Assembly: GCA_036898135.1 (NCBI GenBank)
Contig: CM072526.1
Span: 53,476,399-53,540,398, forward strand
Direction: 5' to 3'
DNA: 64,000 nucleotides
DNA from: Oncomelania hupensis
Taxonomy: Eukaryota > Mollusca > Gastropoda > Littorinimorpha > Pomatiopsidae
A model generated the notes under the pieces. It made no database searches and was not told where the DNA came from. It saw nothing but the letters and a program-made list of their open reading frames with translations. Position 1 is the first letter of the stretch; every line of letters begins with the position of its first letter. Positions 44,682 through 56,124 of the stretch are shown one piece after another. The position numbers and the translations under genes are program-made.

Positions 44682-45384
44682 GTACCTGCACAAGTTTTTC
44701 TTGCACTTGTGAGCCGATTGTTGACTTCGTCCACTTCAGCTTTCGACGAATCAAGCAAACGTTTGGCAGCAGGTTAGACGACCTGGCCTGTGGCTGTAAT
44801 GGCTGTGGATCACGGTTTCTTAAAGTCTTTTTGATTGGGGATGGTTTCCTGCCTTTTGACTTCCTTACTTCAGCTCTGGAAATGCGAACGCTGTGCGTAA
44901 ACGCATTGTAGCAAGCTAGGTGGAAATATAGGGAACAGCAAAAGCTGAGGCCTATGTCAGTTGCACTCTGTATCTCTTTCAAAACACTTTCCGCCACTTG
45001 ACGTTCTAATCAGTCCAGATCAATCCAGTTTACACTGCAACTCACAATTTCTTTCCAGCTTACCGCCGTCAAAGGCATTAATTCGTCGTTTTCGGCATTG
45101 CCTACACAATGTACAGAACATACACAGGGCGACGCCATGTTGATGCAAGACAAGTTAATTATGGTTTCAGAGCATAGAGAGGTGGAGATGAGAGAGAACT
45201 CGCCACGAAATCGAAGTCCGAAAAATATTAATTTTAGATCGACTGCCATTTACAAACGATCAAGTATTTTTGCGTCAACTACACGGCGATGTTTTTGTAT
45301 TATTTTCCTACTACTTTTTTTTTTTGGGCCACCTTATACATGGACCACGAGATGAAACGATAGGCCCGTGGTGCCTCTGGACTA

Positions 45385-45879
45385 GGAGAAAACTGCCGGT
45401 AAACTTATCTCGGCATTCAAAAAGGCCTACCTGACGCATGGCCCCTACCTCGAGCTAACTTTGAATCCTCCTCTATTACGCATGCGCTCTTCGATGACAA
45501 CGCCACAACAGCTTTCTTAGCAGACGACGGATCACACGAAGGAAAAAGCAACTTTTCCCATCAAAAATATTTCGTTTAATTAGAATTGAAAGAGGAAACC
45601 CAAAACATCTTACTTTTGTACTTTGCTTTGGTCATTAATCTACCATCAAAAAGAAAGTATTTTACGGCAAGTTTACTGGCACAAAGATAAATAAAACTGG
45701 AAACCTAGTGCCAAACACGATTGCAGTGAAGGAAGAAGTGACGATGCCGGTTCGCATGTTGCAACTCCTCTCCTACTTCATCCACAATTCGCACGATGTC
45801 GATTCTTTGAAATGTAAATTTCCAGTAATGTTCTATACTACATCATCAGGTATATTTAGAGGATTTCATCTGTCCCGAA
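45385..45879. other. Spacer, no gene recognised
   Basis: Mixed sequence with a TTACGCATGCGC NRF1-like site near 45476. It ends with ATCTGTCCCGAA (45868-45879), the left copy of the retroposon target duplication. Confidence 0.5.
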
Positions 45880-46431
45880 CCCCCGTTGGGGTGCCGGGGG
45901 TTTCAGTATAAATAGTATCCCCACTTTCTGGAAATTTAGTGCTTGAAATTCCCACTGTCGCTGTCTTTCTCATTATCTGCTATACTATCTCCTTCTTCGC
46001 TAGACCAGTCATCTACCTTTTTTCTTGAAAACTCTTCCAGGACAAGACTCCTTATTAATATTTGTGTATGAGGTCTGTTGGATCAGCTTGGGAATATTGG
46101 ACGCGTTCTGCCAGGTGGTCACTAGGGCTTCCTACGATGTTATTATTTAGCAATGTAGGCATTTTATATGTATGTGTTTTGTTGATAATTTATAATGATG
46201 TTTGTATTCTATTTTGTTTTTGTAAACGAGGGTTCGATAAATTAGAGTACAGCCTCAGCCGTCCCCTGCGTGGGATGTCTTTATTGTAAAGTGACTGGCT
46301 GGTGGAGAGCTTTCAGTTTTACCACTAGGGTTGTTTAAGCAGATCTTTTATGCGGATCAGGGGTTGTCCGGTCCTGATTTGGCTCGGAAGAGTCCGCTGG
46401 ACCTAAAGCAATAATCATGTAATGTAATGTA
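45880..46431 (+). mobile_element. Retroposon family R, copy with perfect 12-bp target duplication
   Basis: 552 bp from CCCCCGTTGGGGTGCCGGGG to a (TAATG)n tail, flanked by ATCTGTCCCGAA (45868-45879 and 46432-46443). It shares its whole length with 32425-32993 apart from small indels (for example a missing stretch near 45975). It contains TATAAATAG near the start. A duplication of this length and a short tandem tail show LINE-type integration. Confidence 0.9.
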
Positions 46432-46443
46432 ATCTGTCCCGAA

Positions 46444-47010
46444 AGACGCTGTTCAGTTGTCTCCGATGCAAAATCATTGCGAAAACAATTGCATTCGCCA
46501 TTTTTACCTCGGCAAGGATACGAGTTACCGGAGGGGGTGGGGGGTGGGGGGTGGGGGGGGGTAGCGTCGGTAAAATTGTCGTCGAGTGGCAGGGCAGTTA
46601 CAACTTCTCTGAATACCAGGTACGTCCAAACCAGCGGAAGGTAAGGATTTTACCCCTCCTCATGGTAAATTACCTGCAGGTTATGCCTTTTCTGAATACG
46701 GCCCCTTGACCGGTACAAAAGTTAATTGCGTGTTTTTTTTTTTTTTTTTTACCTCATCAGTTGTAAACAACATCATCTTATCCCTTTCTCAAAGAATCGT
46801 CGACCTAGGTATTTTAAGGAACATTTACCATTAAATTGATTATACGGGCGCTTAAAGAGGTCATTTTCCAATCGAGATCTGAACTCCGGTTTTCAATGAA
46901 AATTATTTGGACCGTTTGGAGCAAGGTTTGTTTAAATTCATCAAATTTTGGACCTTGATAGAAATACCGGAGTGTGCGTTGCAGTTTGCCGCCACTGTAA
47001 AGTTAGCACA
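46444..47010. other. Spacer, no gene recognised
   Basis: Includes a G-rich run (46535-46562), the TCTGAATAC blocks at 46607 and 46692 and a T run at 46733-46750. Confidence 0.5.
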
Positions 47011-47341
47011 ATAGCGTAGCGTTTAGAACTCAAGGCCGCGGGCCAAGGTCAAGACTTGCTACGTCACGAAAAGTAGCCACATAGACACAAACACGCGGAA
47101 TAATGGCGACGTTTGAAAGATTTCCTGTGGTTGTCTTGAGCGTGGCATTACTTTTTTAACACACCAGGCTACATGAAAACACACAGTATTTATTCACAAG
47201 AGTTAAGGCAATACTGAACATTTGCCCAAGTTAGCCTATTATGACAGAAAGTGAAATCGGGAAATGGAAATCCCAAATCAAATATTAAAAATCCCAGGGT
47301 ATACATACAAATACAGGCCGTAACCAGTAAATGCTATATAC

Positions 47342-47415
<74 letters not shown>

Positions 47416-48325
47416 CTGAACCCCAAAAGCACCTAACAAGAACGCTGCAGTTGCAAGAATTTTAGAATATCATCATACAGCTAGGCCTATATTGTACAGA
47501 CAGTAGGGAGTTATGTTGCTTTCATAATTTACGAGTGTGAGGACTGCAAAATGTGCGAGATGCAACTTAGTTTATCACATGAGAAACAAAAGTATCGAAC
47601 CATGTAATAACCTTGTTCGTTTCTTACCTGGTCTGGAGTGTAGTGGGATGGGAAAGATATGGCCCGATTAAGTGATTGATGCGACTGTTTATGGACTGAT
47701 TGATTTGATGATTGATTAATATTCTTAATTACCCTATTATATTACCTTCATGTTTTTATTTAAATGTCGGCGGTGAGTGTTCGTGATGTGTGTGTGTGTT
47801 GTGTGTTTGGTTTAGGCTTGTATGACATGTAGGCCTACGTGCTTATAAGATCGTGTGACAATGTTGTAAAACCTTGTTTCACATTCCACAGTTTATAAAA
47901 AAAATTTTACAAAAAATGAGCTGCTTCTAAATCTTGTAATTGCCTTATGTGAATAAATAAAGTTGTTTTGAATTACATTGAAAGGATCGGGATTTCTTGC
48001 AATCGGTCGGTCAAATACGAAGTGCTTGATACACAAAACCTTCGGATTCTTTGGTGTTCATTTAGCCGTTTGAGGAGTAAAACCTTTACATCCGCAGGCA
48101 TGTACCCATCTTTCAAACTCTGTTCTTTTCTTTTCCCAGTCAGGAAATCGGAAAAATACTAAATCTTTCATGTAATCTTTGAATGAATAGCGTTCATCGC
48201 TATTGCAAATACCGTGGGCTACCGGCATGTTTGTGTCTATGACGCAAAGGATTGTGGGAATGAATCTATTTTTAACATGGGGCTTGACCTTGGCCCGCGG
48301 CCTTGAGCTCTAAACGCTACGCTAT
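47011..48325. repeat. 1.3-kb segment bounded by 43-bp inverted repeats
   Basis: 47011-47053 and 48283-48325 are inverted copies with one mismatch; blocks are ATAGCGTAGCGTTTAGA and CTCAAGGCCGCGGGCCAAGG. Slightly inside, ATAGACACAAACA (47081-47093) and its inverse (48228-48240) also pair, so the arms extend with indels. Inside lie a GA array (47343-47413) and a retroposon-like 3' end with AATAAATAAAG near 47953. No transposase. It could be a MITE-type element or an inverted duplication. Confidence 0.7.
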
Positions 48326-49313
48326 GTTACTTCCAAAGCAGGCAGTCCACAAAGTTGGCGATCTGATGCTTCCTCCCTAACGCTGACACAATGTTCAATG
48401 CCTTGTTCTTAGTCCGTTATGCTTAAGACAGACTTGCCTTCCGTACGCTCGTTCGCCGTATTCCTACTCAATTTAACCTTGGAGTACTGTCGTCTGGTCA
48501 GCTCGCTAGAACTACGGTCAAATTTTAATTTTTAAATTACTATTTTTTCTTCTTCCGATTAAAAGACGCGCACTGTAGTTTCTTCCCTTGCCGAGGTGGC
48601 GCATGCGCACATATCATAAGTTGGCCACACTTGTGTTCCGGTTTGCTCCATTCTCCTCAATGCTGTGTAAGTTTTACTAGCGTGGAAAATGAAGCAAAGC
48701 CGTCAGGCAGGCCGCTCTCCCGATACGAATAAAGCTGAACCAGAGAAAGAAAGCTTTTTTGAAAGTGGCATTGTCTGACTACATATTCGAAAGGGTCAGA
48801 ATTTGCAAGATGCACTTTGCGCAAAATCGACTTCATCATCAAAAACACCTGATAAGTTTGAAGAAGATGCTAAAGGCCATACATCCATCATAAAGCATTT
48901 TTGAAGCTGCAGACAAAAGCCACTGGTGCTGTAACCTGAAGCATGTGTAGTCTAATGTGTTGCTTATGTGAAATTAAATTTATTTGCCCTCTTCTTCAAA
49001 ACGTTGATCTGAACTCCTCACTTGTTCTTTCCTTTGTATACTTTGTAACATCATTTGCTGAGTAAATATGCATTTCTATATTTATTTCAGTACACTTTGT
49101 GCACAATGTCAATATTAATGAGTTAGAAGAAGAAGCATAAGACAAAAAATCCGTTACGCAAAAATCCGGTTAAAGCTTTCAAACTCTGGTTTTGAGCTGC
49201 CCGGAATACTGTTAACAACTTTTTAAGGTAAGCAAGTCTTTTTAGAGATTACAATTCAGCTTGTTTAACCACCCACTTTCACACCAAGAACTATTGTACA
49301 TTATTATTTGTTA

Positions 49314-49346
<33 letters not shown>

Positions 49347-50559
49347 AAACCCAGAAACCTGATTAAAACTTTTAACCCTAAACTTCACGTCTTGTGATTT
49401 GTGTTTGGCGTAGCTGCTTCGTTTTTCTGAATTTTCGGCACGTCGTTTTTCCATCCAGTTATGGTATATCCTACTAGCGAAACCGAAGGTAACAAGATGG
49501 CAAGCCATTGAAACGTATGTCCGGACACCTACACACGTAGCTAAACATGGGCATGTTCCAGGATGCTACCTTTGATGGCCATGTGCTGACTATGATTTAT
49601 CCCACAAGGGGCAACAGGAAAGCGTGAAATGGCGATGGGCTACTGTTTCAACTATCTGCAGGCAAAACGTGTTTCAGAATCCATTAGGCCAATTTTCCCG
49701 AGGACTGGCTAAGATGATTTTAACTTGTGATTCCAAAACATCGTTGTTCCCAGAAATCGACAGAGCTGCAGCGGAGTTACAGCCATTGATGCGACCCCGC
49801 CCACCCACTAAGGAGACGATCGCACCCAACTATCGGCCCTCGCTGTCTTTGTCAAAAAGGCGAAGAGGTGGCTCCGTCGGCCTTCAATAAGAATCATCTA
49901 GGATTTACTCTTAGGTTGAGGAATAAAACCGATTACTCAGAAGCTTTGTGTCTATGGACTAACTTCCCTTCGTGCAAATGATGGATATCGGCGATCGTTT
50001 TGACAGGTTCCGATCTATTTTCCAGTGGATTATTGTGACAGTGTGACCTAATTATGCACGCCAGTAGGCCTAATAGTTCACTCGGATCAGTGAATTATCG
50101 TCTGGTGTATTGTTGGGTTTAAACAGTATTTTGTATGTGTGTTAATAATAGACTAATATAAACGCGAATGCTTAAAATATTCTGTCCCCCTAAGAAAAGC
50201 TTTTTTGGTTTTCAATGTATTTTTATTTATTACATCTAAATTCTACTCACAGTTATAAACAGATTTAGATAAACTGTGTGTTTTCGTTTTCGAAATGATA
50301 CGATGTATGTGCGTGTGGGTGTGTGCGTGCGTGTGTGTGTGTGTGTATGTGTGTGTTTGTTTATACCACATTTTCCGGTGCCCGTGAACTTAAAATGTTA
50401 AGAAAAATCTCCACAACCGCATCAATCTCGCTCTGTGCCTGTCCCTACTTTCAACATCCAGGAGGCTGTAGTGAAATGTTTGCTATCAACGGACAGTAAA
50501 CTGATTAAAAAAAAAAAAAAAAAACACCGCGACTTCTTGTCCCCTCCCTTCAGGATGCC
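48326..50559. other. Spacer with an NRF1-like site, no gene recognised
   Basis: GCGCATGCGC (48599-48608) followed by TTCCGG (48637) is promoter-like (NRF1, ETS). (CAA)n lies at 49315-49345 and a GT array near 50330-50360. Short frames such as 49311-49508 (-) and 49624-49890 (+) have no recognisable domain, though the first (FASRIYHNWMEKRR) is protein-like in composition. Confidence 0.45.
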
Positions 50560-50740
50560 CGACGCTCAGTTTTCCCTCAGAACACCTGCCCTGGAGCTGA
50601 CGTCACGGCCAGCGCGTGCAGCCGCCATGACACGCCGCCATATTTGTGACGGCACGCGCCGCGGCGCGCTGTCCACGTGCCAAAGCATGCGCAGTGAAAG
50701 AAGTGTCGCGTGGCATTCGGCGTGACACTGCCTTAACGGG
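50560..50740. promoter_or_regulatory. CpG-rich, promoter-like patch
   Basis: A sharp rise in G+C and CpG in AT-rich surroundings. It holds a perfect CRE (TGACGTCA, 50598-50605), two GCCGCCAT YY1-type sites (50621 and 50635), a CACGTG E-box (50674-50679) and GCATGCGCAG, an NRF1-like site (50685-50694). These are typical of a housekeeping-type promoter, but no gene is seen on either side within the window. Confidence 0.4.
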
Positions 50741-51049
50741 ATTACCCTCTCTCGGGAACAATAGCGGGCGGAGAGGCTACCCTTGCCTAAGGAACCATAA
50801 CCCACCGTCATTGCCTGGACACCTGCAAGAGGGTGGAAGAGGGTGAAGGACAATAGCTGGGTACCATAGGGCAGTAGCGTATCGGGCTAAACATTTGTGT
50901 GCAACGGGACACAGTTGACGGCTTTGTGAGCGAGAGGAGAGTAACATGGAACAAGAAATCCTTCCAAGAGTACCGTTAATAAAGTCCCACAGTAGCGCTG
51001 CAGGAGATATTATACAACTTCAAGCATTCATCGTAGTACAATAAATGAA
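50741..51049. other. Spacer, nothing recognised
   Basis: Mixed-composition sequence between the CpG-rich patch and the minisatellites, with no domain or repeat recognised. Confidence 0.4.
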
Positions 51050-51540
51050 TAAATGACTTTGTTGGGTTGCTAAAACACTACCAATACTGAGTGCTATTAC
51101 AACACAAAGTAACTTAAAATGTACGGCTAAAACACAACAAAGTAAACCAATATTTACCGCTAAAACACAACAAACCCAATATTTACTGCTAAAACACACC
51201 CAAAACTAAATATTTACTACTAAAACACAACCCAATATGTACTGCTAAAACACAACAACCCTAATATTTACTACTAAAATATAACACAGTAGCAAACCCA
51301 GTATTAACTGCTAAAACACAGCAAACGCAATATTAACTGCTGAAAAAAACAAAAACAATATTTACTGCTAAAACATAACAAACGCAATATTAACTGCTAA
51401 AACACAACAAACCCAACATTTACTGCTAAAACACAACAAACCAATATTTACTGCTAAAACGCAACACACCCCATATTAACTGCTTAAACACTACAAAGTA
51501 ACCCATGGTTTACTGCTACAACACATTACAGTAATTCAAT
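51050..51540. repeat. Minisatellite A (about 30-40 bp units)
   Basis: Around a dozen imperfect units of the type CCAATATTTACTGCTAAAAC + ACAACAAA. Unit length varies through small indels. Confidence 0.88.
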
Positions 51541-51795
51541 ATTTTCTGAGGTGTCGGATAGCGCAGTGGTTGGAGCACTCGCTACTGTGTCGCAAGTTAA
51601 GCACCGTCCAGTGCGGTTAGCACTTGAATGGGTGACCGCAAACCGTGAAGCGACAAATAACAACGCTCCCAGCTGACTCAACTGTGACTGAGTACCTACT
51701 CTCTTAAGGGTGGGGAAGGTAAAGCAGCGAGGGAGAGAGAAGGGCATCACCCTCATTACGCTGGCCCAAAATAAGTGTGATCTCCAACATCACGC
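51541..51795 (+). mobile_element. SINE-like element with tRNA-like and 5S-like promoter parts
   Basis: GGATAGCGCAGTGGTTGGAG (about 51554-51573) resembles a tRNA A-box region. CAAGTTAAGCACCGTCC and GTTAGCACTTGAATGGGTGA (51592-51640) match the conserved internal promoter of 5S rRNA (A box, intermediate element and C box). The body continues with GGTGGGGAAGGTAAAGCAGC and ATAAGTGTGATCTCCAACAT. RNA polymerase III elements of this build are SINEs; a 5S gene is excluded by the missing 5' and 3' stems. The element separates two related minisatellites. Confidence 0.75.
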
Positions 51796-52095
51796 TCACC
51801 TACAACAAAGTAACTAAATATTTACTGCTCAAACGCAACACAGTAACCCAATATTTACTGTGAACAAACCATAACAAAGTAACCCAATATTTACTGTGAA
51901 CAAACCATAACAAAGTAACCCAATATTTACTGTGAACAAACCACAACAAAGTAGTAACCCAATATTTACTGCGAACAAACCACAACAAAGTAACCCAATC
52001 TTTACTGTGAACAAACCATGACAAAGTAACCCAATATTTACTGTGAACAAACAACAACAAAGTAACCCAATATTTACTGCGAACAAACCAAATAG
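51796..52095. repeat. Minisatellite B (36-bp units)
   Basis: About eight units of ACAAAGTAACCCAATATTTA + CTGTGAACAAACCATA. The CCAATATTTACTG core is shared with minisatellite A, so the two arrays have a common origin. Confidence 0.92.
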
Positions 52096-52164
52096 GGAAG
52101 GCCCAATTTCGAAGGCTTGGTATTCTTTTGACGAAAACTGGGTTACCTTAAAATTCGCCTTGTT

Positions 52165-52795
52165 TGTCACATTACACAATGATAAAGTGGACTGTGTTGT
52201 CATGTTACACAATGATAAAGTGGACTGTGTGGTCACGTTACACAGTGATAAAGTGGACTGTGTTATCACATTACACAATGATAAAGTGGACTGTGTTATC
52301 ACATTACACAATGATAAAGTGGTCTTTGTTATCACATTACACAGTGATAAAGTGGGCTTTGTTATCACATTGCACAATAATAAAGTGGACTTTGTTATCA
52401 CATTACACAGTGATAAAGTGGACTTTGTTATCACATTATACAATGATAAAGTGGACTGTGTTATCACATTGCACAATGATAAAGTGGACTTTGTTATCAC
52501 ATTACACAATGATAAAGTGGACTTTGTTATCACATTGCACAATGATAAAGGGGACCTTATTATCACATTGCACAATGATAAAGTGGACCTCGTTATCACA
52601 TTGCACAGCGATAAAGTGGTCTTTGTTATCACCTTATCAATCATAAAGTGGACTTTGTTTTCACTTTACGCAATTATAAAGTGGACTTTGTTATAACATT
52701 ACACAATGTTAAAGTGGACTTTGTTATCCCATTGCACAATGTTAAAGTGGACTTTGTTATCCCATTGCACAATGATAAAGTGGACTTTCGTTGCT
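52165..52795. repeat. Minisatellite C (33-bp units)
   Basis: About nineteen units of CACAATGATAAAGTGGACT + TTGTTATCACATTA. Because 33 is a multiple of three, frames stay open across the whole array on both strands; these are not genes. Confidence 0.93.
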
Positions 52796-53797
52796 CTGAA
52801 CCACTCACTAAAGTTCAAATTGGGTTGTGGCGGTGAGTGATTTCTCCTGATTAACGGTACATCGTAACCGTGTGACCTTTGACCCTGTTTGTGAGTGAAC
52901 GACGAAGCTAAAGAACGTGTCTTTGGTGTCTGGGTCCGGTAGGACATGGGCAGGTTTATCAACCTAAAACCAACAGCGAGTTACGAGCTATTAGTTTTAT
53001 TGGTACTGTCTCTTAACAGCTCTGGTTACTGCTATTTTTAGCTGCAGAAAGAATGGTGGCTGGCTTGCCAACGGCCGTTACTATTAATAGGCACACACAA
53101 CCACGGAATTTATTGATTTAATAAAAATGGGCAAACTTTCCAAAGAGCCACTTCTTGTTGAAAGCTTTCTGTCTTCGTTTTCTTTTTCTTTTTTTTTATG
53201 TGGAGTAACGCTCACTGAGGACCTTAAAAGTATCTGTCGACGGGACGTGGTCAAAATGGATGCCTTCAAGGAAGCAGTAATGATTTTGCTGCCTTTGTTT
53301 ATCAGCCGTATGGAGTACAGTGAGAAAAATGTTGGCCATTTCAGTTCTGTGGCCTTGCTTTTTCCCCCACTGGAGCAAGATTGTCTAGCGAACCCAGTGA
53401 TGTAGAACCCCAGCGACTAGTGAAACCAAACAACCACGGGACTGTGATGGTTTTCGTGTCAGCTTTTTGCTGGCCAAACTCCTACCAGTCAGCAAGGAGT
53501 TGCGAGTTTGACGACGGAAGGCCTGGGGAACAGAATGAGTTCTTGATCCTTTTTTTTGGACGCTGCCTATACTGTTGGTTAGTGTGAAGTGGACGGTTTT
53601 TGAAAACTATGCAGCTATCTCTGCCTCCTCCATCCCCTAGATGCCACCCTAACAACGCGTCCGTTTCTTGACCTACATAATTGAAAGCTCGCACTTCAAA
53701 CAATATTAAGATTATAATGTGAACATTTAAATTGACTGCATTCAATAACATTACTAAATGGAGGGGGTTAAGTGGGGGTGGGGTGGGGTGGAGTGAG
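52796..53797. other. Spacer, no gene recognised
   Basis: Mixed sequence; frames near 53127-53405 (+) and 53482-53895 (-) lack known domains. Confidence 0.5.
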
Positions 53798-53890
53798 AGT
53801 GGGAGACCGGAGTACCAGGAGAAAACCCTCGGCGACCTTAAAAGTCTCGTACCTAAGTCACGCCGGATCGTCCCAGGCGAGGGGCAATGA
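53798..53890 (-). repeat. SINE body fragment
   Basis: The minus strand reads GGTTTTCTCCTGGTACTCCG and TCTCCCAC after GACTTAGGTACGAGACTTTT. The same blocks, in the plus direction, form the body of the SINE at 58028-58190. The promoter part is missing here. Confidence 0.65.
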
Positions 53891-53904
53891 TGCATTGAAA
53901 TGAT

Positions 53905-54120
53905 AAGTTATGAAATGGGTTTTATATAGCGCCTTTTTCAGCCCAAGATCAGCTCAAGGCACTGGCCGATACAGGATCTAACTCAAACCGCCTGAGAAGC
54001 CCACTGGCTGGCTTAGTGGATTATATTTCTCACCCATACCAATGACATTCGGGTCACCTCTCCGCGAAAGCATCGCGGGCGCAGGGCAGCTCCAACCTTG
54101 GACAACGGGGAATAAGACTT
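53905..54120 (-). repeat. LINE/SINE 3' end with GCGCTATATAA signature (antisense)
   Basis: On the minus strand the sequence ends GAAAAAGGCGCTATATAAAA after CAGTGCCTTGAGCTGATCTT. The copy at 63828-63920 shares GCGC and the GCTCAAGGC-CTGGCCGA blocks, and GCGCTATATAA also ends the LINE at 6467. No coding part is retained. Confidence 0.6.
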
Positions 54121-55207
54121 AATAACCCAAACTAAGTGTAATAAATATTGACCTAATCTAACCCACTAGGCGCTGAACGAGCGGCCTTAGGATGGCCAGT
54201 GCTGCCCATTATTTCATAATGTGCCTGGGCAACTTATGGGCACTTGTGTTATCATTTTTCTCCTTCAGGGCCGCAGTGGCCATTTGTGGCAGGGGCCAAA
54301 GAAAGATCTCGCGTCTTGCGTGGAAATGAGCAGCAATGGTCATCATTAGTGTTGATTAGAACGCCTCCACAATGGCTGACCACGCATGGGAGCTGACGTG
54401 ATTGACGGAGAGAGCCGCGTCACGGGGGACCGGGTCACGTGATGAAGGCGTTAGGGCCGCGTAACTGGGAGCCGACGATTAAACATCCCATGCAATCATT
54501 CGTAAAGACTGACCACAAGGGGAGGCAAGCCGTCCACGGGAGGGAGAAAAGGGAAGCAATCACTGGTTTCCTGAACCCAGGATAGGTTAGTGGGGTGTGG
54601 GGGACCTCAAGGTCAAACGCTGTCGGCCATGGGACGCAACTCTCGCTGGCGATTACTTAAAAAGGGAGGTCAGTCAGGGAAAGGGAGGTAATTTGGTTAG
54701 CGCTGACCTGAGGTGACGTCTGGCGGGGTGATGGCACAACAAATGCACCACGGTGACAGTTTCAGTGCTCAGTCTTCACTCATTTGGAGCTCACCACTTG
54801 ACTCTAGGTAGGCAAGAAAACCTAGGGCATGGGTCTGTTACCCTGTTTACACTGACAGCCTATACCCCAAACAGTGCTATGCTATGCTATAGGCTGTCAT
54901 AGTGCACTATAAAGGCGACAATCTACATTATGATGTCTTATTCATACTTTGGGCTACCGTTTTATTTAATCAAAGAAGAAGAAGACTGGATGCTATACGC
55001 GCCTTATTGTTAAATCAGAATGCGGCGATGTGTAAACATATAACAGACACTCCTACATACACCACAAACACACATTGATCACTCAGACCTGTGGTGTAAA
55101 GGACAGTCGCTATTAAAAGACGGAAAGTAACCCGAATTTTATTTTTCAAAATTTAGACAAGAGTAGGCTTATATCGCATACCACTGTTGAGAAACGAAAA
55201 GAAGAGG
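54121..55207. other. Spacer with a small hairpin
   Basis: TGACAGCCTATA (54853-54864) and TATAGGCTGTCA (54888-54899) form a 12-bp inverted repeat around ATGCTATGCTATGC-like repeats. No gene is recognised. Confidence 0.5.
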
Positions 55208-55214
55208 AGGAAGA

Positions 55215-55279
55215 AGAAGCAGCAGCAGCAGCAGCAGAAGAAGAAGAAGAAGAAGAAGAAGAAGAAGAAGAAGAAGAAG

Positions 55280-55342
<63 letters not shown>
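55215..55342. repeat. Compound (GCA)n(GAA)n(CAA)n microsatellite
   Basis: Short GCA run, about 14 GAA units and about 21 CAA units in the same phase. Poly-Leu/Val frames on the minus strand are artefacts. Confidence 0.95.
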
Positions 55343-55344
<2 letters not shown>

Positions 55345-56124
55345 GGGCTAAAAGAACAAAAAGTTGATGATGATCATAATCATGGTCATGCATGATCATG
55401 ATGATGATGAAGATTCTTACAGCGAAGGCCAGACTCTTGTCAGTCTCCGATTTTCTGTGCGAAGGTGGAGAGTAGGAGGGGGGAGTGGACAATTCAATCG
55501 GACATCCATCCGTCACGGTGAGGGTGTTGACCGTCTGTTGTTTGTGTCCACTGGGACTGGTCAGGCTGGTCATTCACACTAGTATCGCCCATTGACCGGT
55601 GTTGGCTAGATAATGGCCTTGGTACAATATGATCAATAAAGGCAAAAAGAAATAAAAGAGGAAAACCGGAGGGGGACGAGGTGGAGAAGGAGGATGAGAA
55701 GAACAAGAAGAAGGTGGAAGAGGAGGAGGATTAAGAAGACACCGACGATGAAGGAGAGAAAAAGGTAGAAGAAAGAAAGAAAAAGTAGAAAGGGGAGGGA
55801 GAGAGAGAGAGAATTTGACAATTTGATTCTTTAACGTCTTTAGCAACACAGCCCTCAGACAGGGTTTAAAATAATTTTCCAAACATTTTAAGAGCATTTC
55901 AACATTTTTAATAATTAGCGAATGTTAATTTGTAAAATATAAATAATTATAAATGTACAATCTATGCATGTAGCCTATGACTATAAATGATCCTAAAAAT
56001 ATAACAAAAGCGTTATTTCAATATTTTTTTAATATGCGTGAACAAAGTAAACACTGAATTTATTCTTCTTCAGCACACACACACACCCACACACACACAG
56101 GCGTGTACGAGGTAAAAATGGGGT
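55343..56124. other. Spacer, A/G-rich, no gene recognised
   Basis: GAT-rich patch at 55365-55415, A/G-rich low complexity at 55670-55815, AT-rich to 56050, short CA run at 56073-56099. Confidence 0.55.

Noticed and set aside
51592..51640. A 5S rRNA gene
   Set aside because: Only the internal promoter block is conserved; both terminal stem regions are missing and a SINE body follows.
52043..52696. Long open frames on both strands with 11-residue repeats
   Set aside because: They follow from a 33-bp minisatellite whose unit is a multiple of three; codon patterns are equal on both strands and no start or domain is convincing.
51050..52795. CRISPR-like array
   Set aside because: The units are contiguous with no unique spacers and the DNA is eukaryotic; it is a minisatellite.
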